A stretch of 64,000 bases of DNA from Chryseobacterium lathyri (GTDB taxonomy: Bacteria; Bacteroidota; Bacteroidia; Flavobacteriales; Weeksellaceae). Of the stretch, positions 9,237-18,853 are shown piece by piece; positions within the stretch are counted from its first letter, which is position 1; the number at the start of each line of letters is the position of its first letter. A model generated the notes under the pieces. It was not told the origin of the DNA. It did not search any database and saw nothing but the letters and a program-made list of their open reading frames with translations. Location of the stretch: assembly GCF_003290185.1 (NCBI RefSeq), contig NZ_QNFY01000012.1:1-64000 (forward strand), written 5' to 3'. The translations under genes and the position numbers were made by a program.

Positions 9237-9845
9237 ATGATGAGAAAAGGGGGCAGAAAAGTCAAGAAAATTATTTTTCTTTTTACGGACAGTGTATTAA
9301 CACTGGTCGGGCTTATCTGCTGTTTCTTCCCGGTTTCCCTTACTGCACAGGTTTATATTTCAGATAATGTACAATTAACAATTGGCGAGCATACTCAATT
9401 CTATACCGGAGAAGAAGTAATTAAATCTGGTAAAGTATTTGTAGCGGACAAGACTACCATCGTAGGTGGGTTTAGTGGAGAGAAAAAACATATTCGCTCA
9501 ACCCGGATCACAAAAAAGGAAAGATTGATAGCCCGGAATTCAAAGAAGAGGGTAAGGGGAAAAGAAAAAATAGTTTCTAAACAAATTAGTCCTCGCTTTA
9601 CATTTCATATTATTCCGCAAGAGACCAGCTCATTTATGGTCAGTATTTCTAAGCGATGTTTATTTAGCATCCCCGGTGTTTATGTTTATAAAAATATCTA
9701 TGCAGGCGGTCCGCTTCGAAATATAATAGCATGCTTTTTTTCAAAAGAAAAGAAAACCACTTACACTTATGTGTTTTATCCCTTGACAGAAAACTACTGG
9801 CAGGTGCATGGTGAACGTGGGCCGCCATTAAATAAACACACTTAA
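9237..9845 (+). CDS. Hypothetical exported protein
   Basis: The protein is about 202 residues long from a Met at 9237 (9240 is equally good). An open reading from 9168 would put extra residues before the signal peptide. After a basic start (MMRKGGRKVKKI) comes a hydrophobic stretch ending near SLTAQV, a probable signal peptide. The mature part begins with YISDNVQLTIGEHTQFYTGE and becomes strongly basic in the middle (RSTRITKKERLIARNSKKRV). I do not recognise the family. It lies 78 bases before the beta-helix protein and probably belongs to the same cassette. Confidence 0.55.
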   Translation: MMRKGGRKVKKIIFLFTDSVLTLVGLICCFFPVSLTAQVYISDNVQLTIGEHTQFYTGEEVIKSGKVFVADKTTIVGGFSGEKKHIRSTRITKKERLIARNSKKRVRGKEKIVSKQISPRFTFHIIPQETSSFMVSISKRCLFSIPGVYVYKNIYAGGPLRNIIACFFSKEKKTTYTYVFYPLTENYWQVHGERGPPLNKHT

Positions 9846-9923
9846 AATGTTATTTACCCTATGTAGCTTGATAGCTCCTGAAGTGGGTGATTCAAAAACA
9901 CAATCAAATTTAAACACAAACTT

Positions 9924-11789
9924 ATGCATAAACCTTTATACGGTAAGCTTGCTATGATTTGCCTGCTTACTTTTTTACCCGTTTCTGTATTTTCACAGAC
10001 CAATTATTATGTGAAATCAGGAGGAACCGGCAGTGGTAGTTCCTGGGATAGCCCTTTAGGAGCCATACCTGTTCTTGCCCAAACATTGAATAATGTTCAT
10101 ATTTATGTAGCTGAAGGTGATTATAATTTAGGAACAACCACTTATTCCTATACAGGTAATGATGTTCTTTTTCAGGGTGGGTTTCCAGCTGATGCCACAG
10201 GTACAGACCTCACAGGGTACAACCCGGAAATGTATATTTCCAGAATTATCAAACCTGCTAATGACGGACTATTTGCCATTGGAACCACATCTGCCACTTT
10301 TAATGTAAATAAATTGACTATAAAAGGAATTTATTATACTAACACAGGAACCGGAAGTGCCGGTAATTTTTTCTCCGCTGGTGTAAATGGAAATTATCAG
10401 CTGAAAATTGAAGACTGTACGATTCACGATGCAACAGCGACTGCCGGTTTTATAAGAACCGATACATTCACTTCTACAACTACGCCGGTTACCCAATGGA
10501 TACACAACAACAAGTTTTACCGTAATACAATGGGAAGCACAGGTGTTATTGCTTATTCTGTAGTTAATGGAAATATTAAAGTTCTCTTCAGCAATAATTT
10601 AATTGGAGAAGGTAACTCAACCGATGGAACAGGATTTTATGCGACAACTGCCGGGAATACAGCTACAAGCCAGGCACGCTTTTATATTATCGGGAATATA
10701 TTTTCATGCGGAACGGCCAACTCTACAACCGGAGGAGTTTATTTTACAACAGCCGGAAATCTTGTTGCTAAAAACAATGTTTTCCTCGGTGTAAGAGGAA
10801 CGAATTATGGTGGAGCAATATTCCTGACAGCATCAAGAGGATTCCAAATCGATAGCAATTATTTTATACAAAACTACACCAGTAATACAACTGTAGGTGC
10901 CGGGGGAGCTATAGCCATTGAAGGTTCCATTGATGTTGGAAGTATGATCACCACCAATTATATCAAGAATAATTTCTTTTTTGAGAATAAGGTCAATACA
11001 TCAACTAATGGGGGTAGCGCAATTTCCCTTGCAGCAGCAACAGCGAGTACGGCAGCAACGGGAGCGGTTGACATTACCGGGAATATATTTGCTTATAATT
11101 CAGCTCTTGCAGGTACAGGCACAAACCGTCAGGCAACTATCCAAACCCGCGGAAATAATATAGGAAATATTTCCAATAATGTATTTTATGGTAACCGTAA
11201 CAGTGGCGGAGATCAGGATATTTACGCGGAGATAAGAGCTACTAATGCTTCTAATATAACAGGAGTTATTGACAATAATAAATTTCAACTGCCCAATGCA
11301 GTAGCTTATATCGGAAACAATCTGCAACTGAAAATAGTCGCAGGTACAGGAAATACCTTCGGTACAACCAAAGCAGACATCGCAGATGTTAATGCAGGCG
11401 ATTTTACAATCGATTGTTATACAGGAAGTGTGGGCTGTTTCAAAATAGACGACAGTGATGCTGCTATGGCAAAAATCTCAAAAATAGGCATATCCACTTT
11501 CAAATCCCAATCAAAAAGCTGGCCTCAAAAAGATATGGATGGCAATGATATTAATAATGGTATCATGGTCTTAGATTCAAATACAAAACCATTGGTAGTC
11601 ACCAGAGTAAAGAACCCTGCTAAAACACTCGGAACAGATGCATCATTGAAAGGAGCTGTGGCTTATGACACTGAAAGAAAATGTCTGATGCTCTTTGATG
11701 GTAACAAATGGGACTGCCTTGCCAAAGGCTGTGACAAGTCTATCTATGACGTCCTGGAAAGTATAAAAGCACAATTGGGAACCCCTTAA
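9924..11789 (+). CDS. Secreted right-handed beta-helix-like protein
   Basis: The protein has 621 residues, with a signal peptide ending at SVFSQ (about residue 25). The mature protein starts TNYYVKSGGTGSGSSWDSP, typical of Bacteroidota pectate-lyase-like or choice-of-anchor beta-helix proteins. It is followed by many Asn/Gly/Thr-rich turns such as (I)xxNxF and GNIF. No carbohydrate-active-site motif was recognised. The last 90 residues switch to KTLGTDASLKGAVAYDTERK, then MLFDGNKWDCLA, a small C-terminal domain found in tail-fibre-like and surface proteins. A structural or adhesive surface role is more likely than enzymatic. It is 12 bases upstream of the next secreted protein. Confidence 0.65.
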   Translation: MHKPLYGKLAMICLLTFLPVSVFSQTNYYVKSGGTGSGSSWDSPLGAIPVLAQTLNNVHIYVAEGDYNLGTTTYSYTGNDVLFQGGFPADATGTDLTGYNPEMYISRIIKPANDGLFAIGTTSATFNVNKLTIKGIYYTNTGTGSAGNFFSAGVNGNYQLKIEDCTIHDATATAGFIRTDTFTSTTTPVTQWIHNNKFYRNTMGSTGVIAYSVVNGNIKVLFSNNLIGEGNSTDGTGFYATTAGNTATSQARFYIIGNIFSCGTANSTTGGVYFTTAGNLVAKNNVFLGVRGTNYGGAIFLTASRGFQIDSNYFIQNYTSNTTVGAGGAIAIEGSIDVGSMITTNYIKNNFFFENKVNTSTNGGSAISLAAATASTAATGAVDITGNIFAYNSALAGTGTNRQATIQTRGNNIGNISNNVFYGNRNSGGDQDIYAEIRATNASNITGVIDNNKFQLPNAVAYIGNNLQLKIVAGTGNTFGTTKADIADVNAGDFTIDCYTGSVGCFKIDDSDAAMAKISKIGISTFKSQSKSWPQKDMDGNDINNGIMVLDSNTKPLVVTRVKNPAKTLGTDASLKGAVAYDTERKCLMLFDGNKWDCLAKGCDKSIYDVLESIKAQLGTP

Positions 11790-11801
11790 AACTTAATAGT
11801 T

Positions 11802-12485
11802 ATGAAAAAAATAATAGCATCAATATTGGTTACTGTGAGTCTTTCAGTAAAATCCCAGGTCATCATCGGTGATAATGCGGGCTCAGTACCGGCAAACAGC
11901 AATGCCATCTTGTCCTTTTCCTCAGAAAATATGGGAATTGTACTTCCTATAATCAATTCTGCAACGGAAACCGCATCATCCAACAATGTAGTGAGAGTTC
12001 CGGGAACACTTTACGTCAGCCGTGCGGATAAGCAGATAAAAGTTTATATGTTACCAACCACACAAAACAGCACAGGGCTTTTACCGCTTACTCCAACATT
12101 ACCGGCAGCAGTTACTTTGCCTACCGCCAATACCGCAGCAGAATCCACACAAAATGCAGGAGTCATCATCGGGGCACAAACAACCAGCCAAAAAGGAATT
12201 CTTGTTTTGGAGAATGACAAGAAAACACTGGTTATGCCTTCGATTGGTACAAGAACTAATCCCCCTCATAAAGCTATAAAATCTCCATATATAGGAACAA
12301 TAGGTTTTGCAGAAACCGATAATGTAGTTTTTCCGACCACAAAACCCAGTAAAAAGCTTTTATGGGTTTTTAACGGAGGGAATAAGAGCATCAACGGTGC
12401 CGGGCAATGGCACTTATGGAGAGCTGGAGCAGAATTGCCACCAACCGGAGTTATAGACCAGAATTACCTGGATAGTTTACCATAA
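11802..12485 (+). CDS. Hypothetical secreted protein
   Basis: The protein has 227 residues with signal peptide MKKIIASILVTVSLSVKSQ. The mature part is rich in Thr, Ala and Asn (SVPANSNAILSFSSENMGIV, then a TLPTANTAAEST stretch). It ends with LLWVFNGGNKSINGAGQWHL and YLDSLP, a W-rich C-terminus resembling the end domain of the preceding protein. It probably forms an exported pair with the upstream beta-helix protein. No enzyme motif is visible. Confidence 0.6.
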   Translation: MKKIIASILVTVSLSVKSQVIIGDNAGSVPANSNAILSFSSENMGIVLPIINSATETASSNNVVRVPGTLYVSRADKQIKVYMLPTTQNSTGLLPLTPTLPAAVTLPTANTAAESTQNAGVIIGAQTTSQKGILVLENDKKTLVMPSIGTRTNPPHKAIKSPYIGTIGFAETDNVVFPTTKPSKKLLWVFNGGNKSINGAGQWHLWRAGAELPPTGVIDQNYLDSLP

Positions 12486-12790
12486 AGAATGATTTTATTG
12501 ATAAAGCCGGAAGCCTGACCAGCCCTTTGTTACAGAGCGCGGAGACTTTAATTAATCTATTTCTGCGTTTCTGTAACTTTTATTCTATTCCTGATAACCA
12601 GATAGTTGCAGTTCACCGCCTGACATTTATTTTGAAAGGATATAGCCAATAACAAACAAATCTGATCCAAGACCGGTTTTGTATAGAATGACATAAAAAT
12701 AAATAATGGGGTTTGGTAAATGCTCTGTTAACTTAAAAATAATGGAGTTCCTTTTACTTAAGACTCTATGATGAAAAAGAAGAAATATTA
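12486..12790. other. Intergenic with terminator
   Basis: Apart from a stem-loop terminator at 12529-12585, nothing was recognised in these 305 bases between the secreted protein and the HTH pair. Confidence 0.4.
12529..12585 (+). terminator. Probable terminator of the secreted-protein cassette
   Basis: GTTACAGA at 12529-12536 pairs with TCTGTAAC at 12570-12577. A short inner GCGC/GCG helix lies inside, and TTTTATTC follows. Confidence 0.45.
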
Positions 12791-13216
12791 ATGGACAATT
12801 ATAAGAATATTCATCTAGGAAGCTTGATCAAACAAGCTATTGAACATCAGGAAATAGAAATGTTCCGTATTTGTAATTTTTTCAAATGTTCTGAAAACGA
12901 AGTGATAGAAATGTGTCGACAGGAAAGCCTCCCTACAGATGTTCTGCTGAGATGGAGTAAATTATTGGAATATGATTTTTTCCGGCTGTACAGTCAGCAT
13001 TTGATTCTTTATTCACCTCCGGCTCGTAACAATCAGTCTGAGAGCCCGAAGAGCAAATCAAACAATCTACATCGTTTCCGCAAAAATATCTATACCAAAG
13101 AGATCATAGATTTTATTTTAGAGCAAATTAGTACAGGAAAAATGACCCGGGCACAAATAATAGAAAAATATAAGATACCAAAAACAACGCTTTATAAGTG
13201 GATCAGTAAATATTAA
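12791..13216 (+). CDS. HTH protein A (copy 1 of a paired family)
   Basis: The protein has 141 residues. It is one of three homologues in the window, the others being at 45849-46283 and 49135-49566. Shared features are an IHLG/IHIGSLIKQ start, F(R/K)ICNFFKCSE, LLRWSKLLEYDFFRLY, then LILYSPP. A linker leads to FRKNIYT(K/R)EIIDFIL and a C-terminal HTH (IIEKYKIPKTTLYKWISKY) of the transposase-OrfA or homeodomain-like type. Each copy is followed by a second HTH gene (protein B). No transposase catalytic ORF is nearby, so a regulator or recombination accessory role is more likely than a full IS. Confidence 0.75.
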   Translation: MDNYKNIHLGSLIKQAIEHQEIEMFRICNFFKCSENEVIEMCRQESLPTDVLLRWSKLLEYDFFRLYSQHLILYSPPARNNQSESPKSKSNNLHRFRKNIYTKEIIDFILEQISTGKMTRAQIIEKYKIPKTTLYKWISKY

Positions 13217-13307
13217 CATCTGGTTATAATTTTATCAATAACCTGATTCTTTTTTAAAGATGAATCTTTTATAAAACATGCTCAGACGATTTTTTTAACA
13301 ATATAGT

Positions 13308-13637
13308 ATGGAAAATAAACTCAATACACCAGATTATAAACAGATATTTATAGATATTATAGAACAAAAGTTTCCGGATAAAAACGATGAGTATGTTTCT
13401 ATTTTAAACAAAGAAAAATTCTCTGTTATGGAGATAATTGAGATCAACAAAATGATATTCGGAACTAACGAACAGAATTTGACATTCAACCAGAAACAAC
13501 ATTCCTACAGCAAATCTGATATTCTTAAAATTTTGGATTTTCAGAAAAAGAACCGATTAAACAATACCAAACTGGCGATGCATTTTAAATTAAGCAGGAA
13601 TACGGTTGCTAAATGGAAGAAAACGTTTTTAGTATGA
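13308..13637 (+). CDS. HTH protein B (copy 1 of a paired family)
   Basis: The protein has 109 residues. The N-terminal part reads TPDYKQIFIDIIEQKFPDKN, matching PDYKKIYLDILNAEYPDK and PNYKKIYYDMLRLEHPEK of the other copies. The C-terminal HTH (about 66-107) is YSKSDILKILDFQKKNRLNN, then KLAMHFKLSRNTVAKWKKTF. The fold resembles the recognition half of IS3-type transposase OrfA. It lies 91 bases after protein A and both are probably transcribed together. Confidence 0.75.
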   Translation: MENKLNTPDYKQIFIDIIEQKFPDKNDEYVSILNKEKFSVMEIIEINKMIFGTNEQNLTFNQKQHSYSKSDILKILDFQKKNRLNNTKLAMHFKLSRNTVAKWKKTFLV

Positions 13638-13962
13638 TGTATGAAGGTAATGTTTCTGTTCTAGACACATTTTAATGACCATTCATAATGGATTTACCTG
13701 GTTTTGAAATGATTTTAAATTTAGAATATGCTTCTTATTGGTTTTCCAATATATAATAAATGGGTTTACGCTTATCTTAATCATCAGATTTTCAAAGTAA
13801 AGACAAAATCCAAAAGTATTCCGCATTTTTAGTAATGCCTTCAACCTTTAAATATGGTTCATCTTTAATCTTATGATAGATATGGTGTACAGCATTTTCA
13901 CCTTGTAACATTATGTTGAAAGCACAAAACTGTATTTCTTTCTGGTTAGAAAGCCCAGCCAT
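13638..13962. other. Gene-free stretch between convergent genes
   Basis: These 325 AT-rich bases lie between the HTH pair and the minus-strand element protein. No RNA, repeat or clear terminator was seen. Confidence 0.4.
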
Positions 13963-15258
13963 TCATTTTTCCGAACACAGTTGTAAGATAACAGCTTTCA
14001 TTCCGAAACGGGTGAGGATGAGGTCCAGCTCTTCTTTATCCTGAATGTTTTTGATAGGGTATTTTAATGAATTTTTATCTTTTGTAAACTGGCTGCTTTG
14101 ATTCCGTGCTGTAATAGGTTCTTTGGTTAAGAGTTCAAAGAATTTTGCTAACTGGTTATCTGTAATGTTAGGATATTGGGACCGCAGGAAATCCAGTATT
14201 CCGGTATGGTGTAGCAAAGCGATATTTTTTGTCTTACTAATTTTGAATTCTGAAATATCAATATCGCTTTCAACTCCCTGCGGAGATATTTCTCTAATCT
14301 TTCTGATGATCATACGCTGAAACTCATACAGGGAAAAGAATTCATAAGGAAATAGTAAACTTTCAATATCTACTTGTAAGTATTCTTTTTCTCCGTACGC
14401 CTTTTCATGGGCTTCATGTATTTCTTTTTGCCTGTCTGTTAATAAATGCTCAAGGATTTTATTTACATAGGGTATAGGCAGGTTTTTGGCTTCACGCTCT
14501 TTGATGGCCTGCTTTATGTCCTCACGGGTAAATTCAGCCTGTTTTTCACCTGTTTCAATAAAGAGATAGAATTCCAGGTCTTTCAATAATGATTTTAATA
14601 AATCAAGGTGATAGTTTTCTGTAATGTCTTTTAATGCTTTGCTTCTTTCAAAATACCCGACCTCATTATATCTGATATGATGAAAGAAATCCCAAACATC
14701 TACATTGATATTTTTTTTATCGGTGTAGGTTGTTTTAGGCGTATCCCGGAGCCTGAGCAAAATATTTTTTTCAATCTCAATCTGCTGGGTAATAAAGGCA
14801 ATAATATCATAAAGCCCAGCTGTTTTTTTGTAAAACTCGGAATCCCTTATATTTTCTTCTCTTTTTAATGAGAATAAAAGACTTATTTTTTCGTGTAATG
14901 ATTGTTTCTGCTGTTTAGTGCAGTGGTTTAATTCAATGCAGCTTGCTAAAAGTTCAGGGGACTGTATAAAATCCTCTTCCCTATATCCTGAAAGATTGAA
15001 ATCATCCAGTAGGTTATTTTTTAGGATATAATGGCTGTGGTAGGGCATATAACCTTCAAGATCATCAAGGGTATCAATAATTTTAAATGTGGTAGTGTCG
15101 TTTTTATCATATTTGGCCCTGCAATTATCAATATAGCTATTATACTTTCTTTTAAGCATAGAAAGATACTGTAGCATATTATATTCGTTCTGAATTGAAA
15201 AGTCTATAAAATAGTTTTCTTTGAAATCTCTTAAACTTTCATAAATTATCGTTTCCAT
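13963..15258 (-). CDS. Element-associated protein (longer paralogue)
   Basis: The protein has 431 residues and is soluble and mainly helical. It is the longer homologue of the protein at 3656-4693. The shared C-terminus is GILDFLRSQYPNITDNQLAK-FFE, then NSLKYPIKNIQDKEELD and RFGMK. It lies about 200 bases downstream of the integrase on the same strand. It fits an accessory role in element mobility or maintenance, inferred only from its position next to xis/rep in one copy and int in the other. No catalytic motif was recognised. Confidence 0.65.
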   Translation of the reverse strand: METIIYESLRDFKENYFIDFSIQNEYNMLQYLSMLKRKYNSYIDNCRAKYDKNDTTTFKIIDTLDDLEGYMPYHSHYILKNNLLDDFNLSGYREEDFIQSPELLASCIELNHCTKQQKQSLHEKISLLFSLKREENIRDSEFYKKTAGLYDIIAFITQQIEIEKNILLRLRDTPKTTYTDKKNINVDVWDFFHHIRYNEVGYFERSKALKDITENYHLDLLKSLLKDLEFYLFIETGEKQAEFTREDIKQAIKEREAKNLPIPYVNKILEHLLTDRQKEIHEAHEKAYGEKEYLQVDIESLLFPYEFFSLYEFQRMIIRKIREISPQGVESDIDISEFKISKTKNIALLHHTGILDFLRSQYPNITDNQLAKFFELLTKEPITARNQSSQFTKDKNSLKYPIKNIQDKEELDLILTRFGMKAVILQLCSEK

Positions 15259-15397
15259 AACCTGTGATTTGGAAAGCTAAATTAAAAGGTAAATGCGACA
15301 AAGATTGTCGCATGATAATTTTATTTGTAGATCAGTTTTCGGAACCCGGAAAAATAAAATTAGAGTTAATGGTCGCCGCTGTTAAAATATTTGAACA

Positions 15398-15430
15398 AAA
15401 AAGAGAGTAATCTATTGTTACTCTCTTTTT
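15398..15430. terminator. Bidirectional terminator after the integrase
   Basis: AAAAAGAGAGTAA (15398-15410) pairs with TTACTCTCTTTTT (15418-15430) over a 7-base loop, with T-runs on both strands. It lies 33 bases after the integrase stop. Confidence 0.8.
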
Positions 15431-15463
15431 ATTGTCAGATAATTAATTCTGCTGGTTTTGGAA

Positions 15464-16753
15464 TTAAGATATTTTTTGTTGTGCGATTTCTCTAAATGTT
15501 TTTGCCGTTTGCAAAGCATGATCTGATGAGGTTTTTCCGATATAAGATAAAAACATTCTTTCCGTTTTATGTCCTGTTATGGACATAATTTGAGGGGTTG
15601 TAAATCTTTTGTCTCCATAAAAATTAGTGGCGAAACTACGTCTGCATATGTGAGAGGAAACTAATTTATATTTCTCAGTTTCTACAATTTCATTTCGTTT
15701 TAAATCTTCATTGAAAACCTTTCCTTTAACAATGTTACTTATTCCGGCAACCTCGCAAACTTTTTTAATATATCTGTTAAACAATACAAAATTACTGTCT
15801 TTAGCTTTTCCAAAAGTAGGAGGGAAGTTTCCATTATAAATTTCTAAAATTTTTAAAACCTCATCATGTAGGGGAATTGAAACCTCATTGCCTGTTTTTA
15901 TTTGTGTAAGTTCCAGAATAGGAAACTTATTTCCTTCATTATCAATTTTAGTGAAGACCATTCCTGAATTCATTCTTAAAAGATCAGAAACTCTTTGCCC
16001 TGTATAGCATCCAATAATAAGCCAGTGTTTAGCCGTAATTAAATCTTTTCCTATTACTTTGGCATTTTTGATTTTTTCAATTTCATCAAAATTTAAAAAT
16101 ACTTTTATTGACGGAACATTCTCAATAGTAAAGTTGTTGATAAGCCGGTTTATATTTTTAGCGTTGTTCTGTGCATCCAATAAAACGGTTTTTAAACACC
16201 TTAAAGTCCTGTTTGCAGTAGATTCCATCACTTTACAGTCGGTAAGCATAAAAACTCTAAACTCTAGCATTAATTTTTTATCAAATTCAGTAATTAAAAA
16301 TTCGCTCTTCCTTTTAACTTCAAAAGCTTTAATTTTTGTTTGTAGTTGAATGAATTTTTGGATGGTAGCATTTTTAATATTGCTATCCATCTTCCGTAAT
16401 TCAATATAGTTATTAAGATAAATCGAAAATAAATCGTCGTTTTCGGGATTGGAATTCCGTCCAAAGAATAAGTCAATTTTCTTTTTAAGCCAGTTTGTAG
16501 AGAAAATCACTCCTTTGCTAAAATCAGAATTATGTTCTTTCTGAATAAAGTTTGAAAGGTCATTTAATTGGATGGCGATAATTTTGTTTTCAGCCTTCGT
16601 TTGTTTGATCTGAGATTTTTCAACGCTCCAATCTTTGAAGTTAGCAGTTAGGCCTGTTCTGGTTTCAAAAACCTGATTCCGGGAGATACTGAAGCGTAAA
16701 AAAATTTGAGAATTATCAGTCTTAGCCTTTAGTCTGAATTTTACGGTTGCCAT
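15464..16753 (-). CDS. Tyrosine recombinase / integrase
   Basis: The protein is 429 residues from the ATG ending at 16753. The reading can be extended to 16843, but MATVKFRLKAK is the usual start of Bacteroidota integrases. It has an arm-type N-terminal domain, a SAM-like core-binding domain and a C-terminal catalytic domain. The Arg lies in CYTGQRVSDLL, the HxxR in SSHICRRSFATN, and the final His and Tyr nucleophile in GHKTERMFLSYIG. It catalyses integration and excision of the surrounding element, presumably with the excisionase-like protein at 7222-7503. Attachment repeats were not found. Confidence 0.9.
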   Translation of the reverse strand: MATVKFRLKAKTDNSQIFLRFSISRNQVFETRTGLTANFKDWSVEKSQIKQTKAENKIIAIQLNDLSNFIQKEHNSDFSKGVIFSTNWLKKKIDLFFGRNSNPENDDLFSIYLNNYIELRKMDSNIKNATIQKFIQLQTKIKAFEVKRKSEFLITEFDKKLMLEFRVFMLTDCKVMESTANRTLRCLKTVLLDAQNNAKNINRLINNFTIENVPSIKVFLNFDEIEKIKNAKVIGKDLITAKHWLIIGCYTGQRVSDLLRMNSGMVFTKIDNEGNKFPILELTQIKTGNEVSIPLHDEVLKILEIYNGNFPPTFGKAKDSNFVLFNRYIKKVCEVAGISNIVKGKVFNEDLKRNEIVETEKYKLVSSHICRRSFATNFYGDKRFTTPQIMSITGHKTERMFLSYIGKTSSDHALQTAKTFREIAQQKIS

Positions 16754-16987
16754 AATTTTGCATTTTGAATCTAACAAAGATAAATAAAAAAATAAGCGGT
16801 TGGGAAAAATTCCCAACCATTTCCCAACCGTTTTGAAATTCAATTCAATTTATTAAAATTATATACAATATTTGTAAATCCTTTTAAAATGTTTATTTAT
16901 AGTATTTAAGGTATATTTTATGATATTTGCTGTGAATGTCAATTATTGTGTATTCTATTGTTCTGGTTCAGGTGGGACCACAATAAT

Positions 16988-17024
16988 AAACCGCAATACT
17001 CTAATAAAAGTATTGCGGTTTTTA
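16988..17024. terminator. Terminator of the antiporter gene
   Basis: CCGCAATACT (16991-17000) pairs with AGTATTGCGG (17009-17018), flanked by A- and T-runs. It lies just after the antiporter stop at 17032 on the minus strand. Confidence 0.8.
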
Positions 17025-17031
17025 TTATATT

Positions 17032-18609
17032 CTAACTTTTCATATTCAATCTTTCCTCCTGAAGATCAAGTAAACGAAGATGTTTTCTGATGATTTCTTC
17101 ATCCAACAAAAGTTCTTCGCGGTTTTTATTAATAAGCCAGATTCTTTGAGTTTCGAGAATATCAATATAAATATTCCGGTATTCATTGTAATTAATGATG
17201 ATTTCTGAACTGCTCAGTTGTTTTTCGTATTTCTGTAATTGATCTTTTAATGCCGGGAAGCTTTCTATTTTGTGAGCATAATCACTACGGATTTTATCAA
17301 CGGCCACTTGAGCAAGGCTGTTCTGAATTTCATAATCGATTTCCTTTTCACTTCTCACAAAATCACGGTCTATAGGTGGGAATTTTTTTAATAAAAAAGG
17401 AAGTGTGAGTCCCTGAACAAGCAATGTTAAAAGAATCACGACAAATGTGATGAAAAGAATCAGATTTCTTTGTGGAAAGGGCGCCCCGTCATCTAAAGTC
17501 AGGGGAATTGAAAGTGCTGCTGCTAAAGAAACTACACCTCTCATTCCCGTCCAGCCAATGATCATGGGCGTTTTCCAGCCAGGAGATTGTGCATCTGCAA
17601 CGGTGATGAAATTTCTCATAATTAAGGTCGTAACCACCGCTGCATAGCCGGCAAAAATTCTTACAATAACCAGAACTGCGGTAACCGCAACTCCATAACC
17701 AATTGCCGTATAAATATCGGTGTCACCTAAACCGGAAACAATCTCGGGCAGATCTAAGCCGATGAGCATGAAAACAATTCCATTCAGCAAAAAACAAAAA
17801 CTTTCCCAAACTGTTACGGTGCGTATTCTGGAGGCACTGCTCAAAAAATCGTGACTGCGGTAAGAGAGGAATAAGCCGCCACTTACCACCGCCAGAACTC
17901 CGGAGGCGTGAAGCTGCTCTGCTGCCAGATACATCGAAAAGGGCGCAATAAAAGTCAGTAAAATATCAGTGTTTGAATCGGTGGGGAAAATCTTGTGCAT
18001 TTTCAGAAAAATATATGCGATGATAAGTCCTATTCCTACACCGCCAATGCACATCCAAACAAAACTTCCTGCTGCTTCATGCCATACAAACTGTCCGGTT
18101 GCTGCGGCAATCATTGCAAAGCGGAAAATAATTAAAGAAGAAGCATCATTCAGTAAACTTTCGCCCTCTAGAATGGAAGCTAGTCTTTTGGGTACTTTTA
18201 CAAACTTTAAAATCGCACCGGCACTTACTGCATCGGGTGGAGAAACAATTCCGCCCAATAAAAAGCCTAGAGCTAAAGAAAATCCCGGAATAAAATAATT
18301 GGCGAAGACGGCAACCGATAACGCGGTGAAAAACACAACGACAAAAGCAAAGCTGAAAATAATTCTCCGCCACCGCCAAAGTTCTTTCCATGAAGTTGAC
18401 CAGGCTGCTTCATACAATAAGGGCGGTAAAAAAATGATAAATATTAATTCCGGTTCTATTTTTATGGGTGGTACGCCCGGAATAAAACTTATTAAAAGCC
18501 CCGCCAACACAAGCAAAACAGGATAGGCGACCTTAATTTTTTTCGCCAGCATAATAAGCATGGTGATAAGCAGAACCAAAAAAAGATAGAATTCGAAATT
18601 TTCTAACAT
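17032..18609 (-). CDS. Na+/H+ antiporter, CPA1 (NhaP/NhaK-like)
   Basis: The protein has 525 residues with about 12 membrane segments over residues 1-415 and a cytoplasmic C-terminal helical tail. CPA1 hallmarks are visible: IIFLPPLLYEAAWSTSWKEL (about 58-77), GGIVSPPDAVSAGAILKFV with the ion-binding Asp, and LEGESLLNDASSLIIFRFA with the Asn-Asp pair. It exchanges protons for Na+ (and possibly K+) across the inner membrane for pH and salt homeostasis. It is monocistronic with its own terminator and divergent from the MACPF gene. It probably marks the chromosomal flank of the accessory region. Confidence 0.92.
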   Translation of the reverse strand: MLENFEFYLFLVLLITMLIMLAKKIKVAYPVLLVLAGLLISFIPGVPPIKIEPELIFIIFLPPLLYEAAWSTSWKELWRWRRIIFSFAFVVVFFTALSVAVFANYFIPGFSLALGFLLGGIVSPPDAVSAGAILKFVKVPKRLASILEGESLLNDASSLIIFRFAMIAAATGQFVWHEAAGSFVWMCIGGVGIGLIIAYIFLKMHKIFPTDSNTDILLTFIAPFSMYLAAEQLHASGVLAVVSGGLFLSYRSHDFLSSASRIRTVTVWESFCFLLNGIVFMLIGLDLPEIVSGLGDTDIYTAIGYGVAVTAVLVIVRIFAGYAAVVTTLIMRNFITVADAQSPGWKTPMIIGWTGMRGVVSLAAALSIPLTLDDGAPFPQRNLILFITFVVILLTLLVQGLTLPFLLKKFPPIDRDFVRSEKEIDYEIQNSLAQVAVDKIRSDYAHKIESFPALKDQLQKYEKQLSSSEIIINYNEYRNIYIDILETQRIWLINKNREELLLDEEIIRKHLRLLDLQEERLNMKS

Positions 18610-18827
18610 GTATAAATTTTAGATAAATATATATCAAATTTTTAAAAACATTTAGAACCTGCTTAAAATTTAAACACACTCTAAATGTTGGAGATATAGA
18701 AATGGTACCGATTAAATTTAGACTGTTTCTATCTATCATTTACATGGGCTCTTCTCATGAGTTATTAAAATCCCTAATTAGTGATATATATCATATTGTT
18801 TTACTTTTTTCACCATGTGTTGAATAT

Positions 18828-18835
18828 TACTTTTG
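18828..18835 (+). promoter_or_regulatory. Candidate -7 element for the MACPF gene
   Basis: TACTTTTG matches the Bacteroidota TAnnTTTG element. No well-spaced TTG was found. If used, transcription would begin near 18842, supporting translation from 18854 rather than the upstream Met at 18833. Confidence 0.35.
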
Positions 18836-18853
18836 TTGAAAATTTTAATAACT

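Noticed and set aside
12791..13637. Insertion sequence of IS3 type
   Set aside because: Only HTH parts are present: no DDE catalytic ORF and no terminal inverted repeats were seen.
16960..16985. tRNA 3'-end-like attachment site (GGTTCAGGTGGGACCACA)
   Set aside because: It does not fit a tRNA T-arm and acceptor, and no matching copy was found at the left side of the element.
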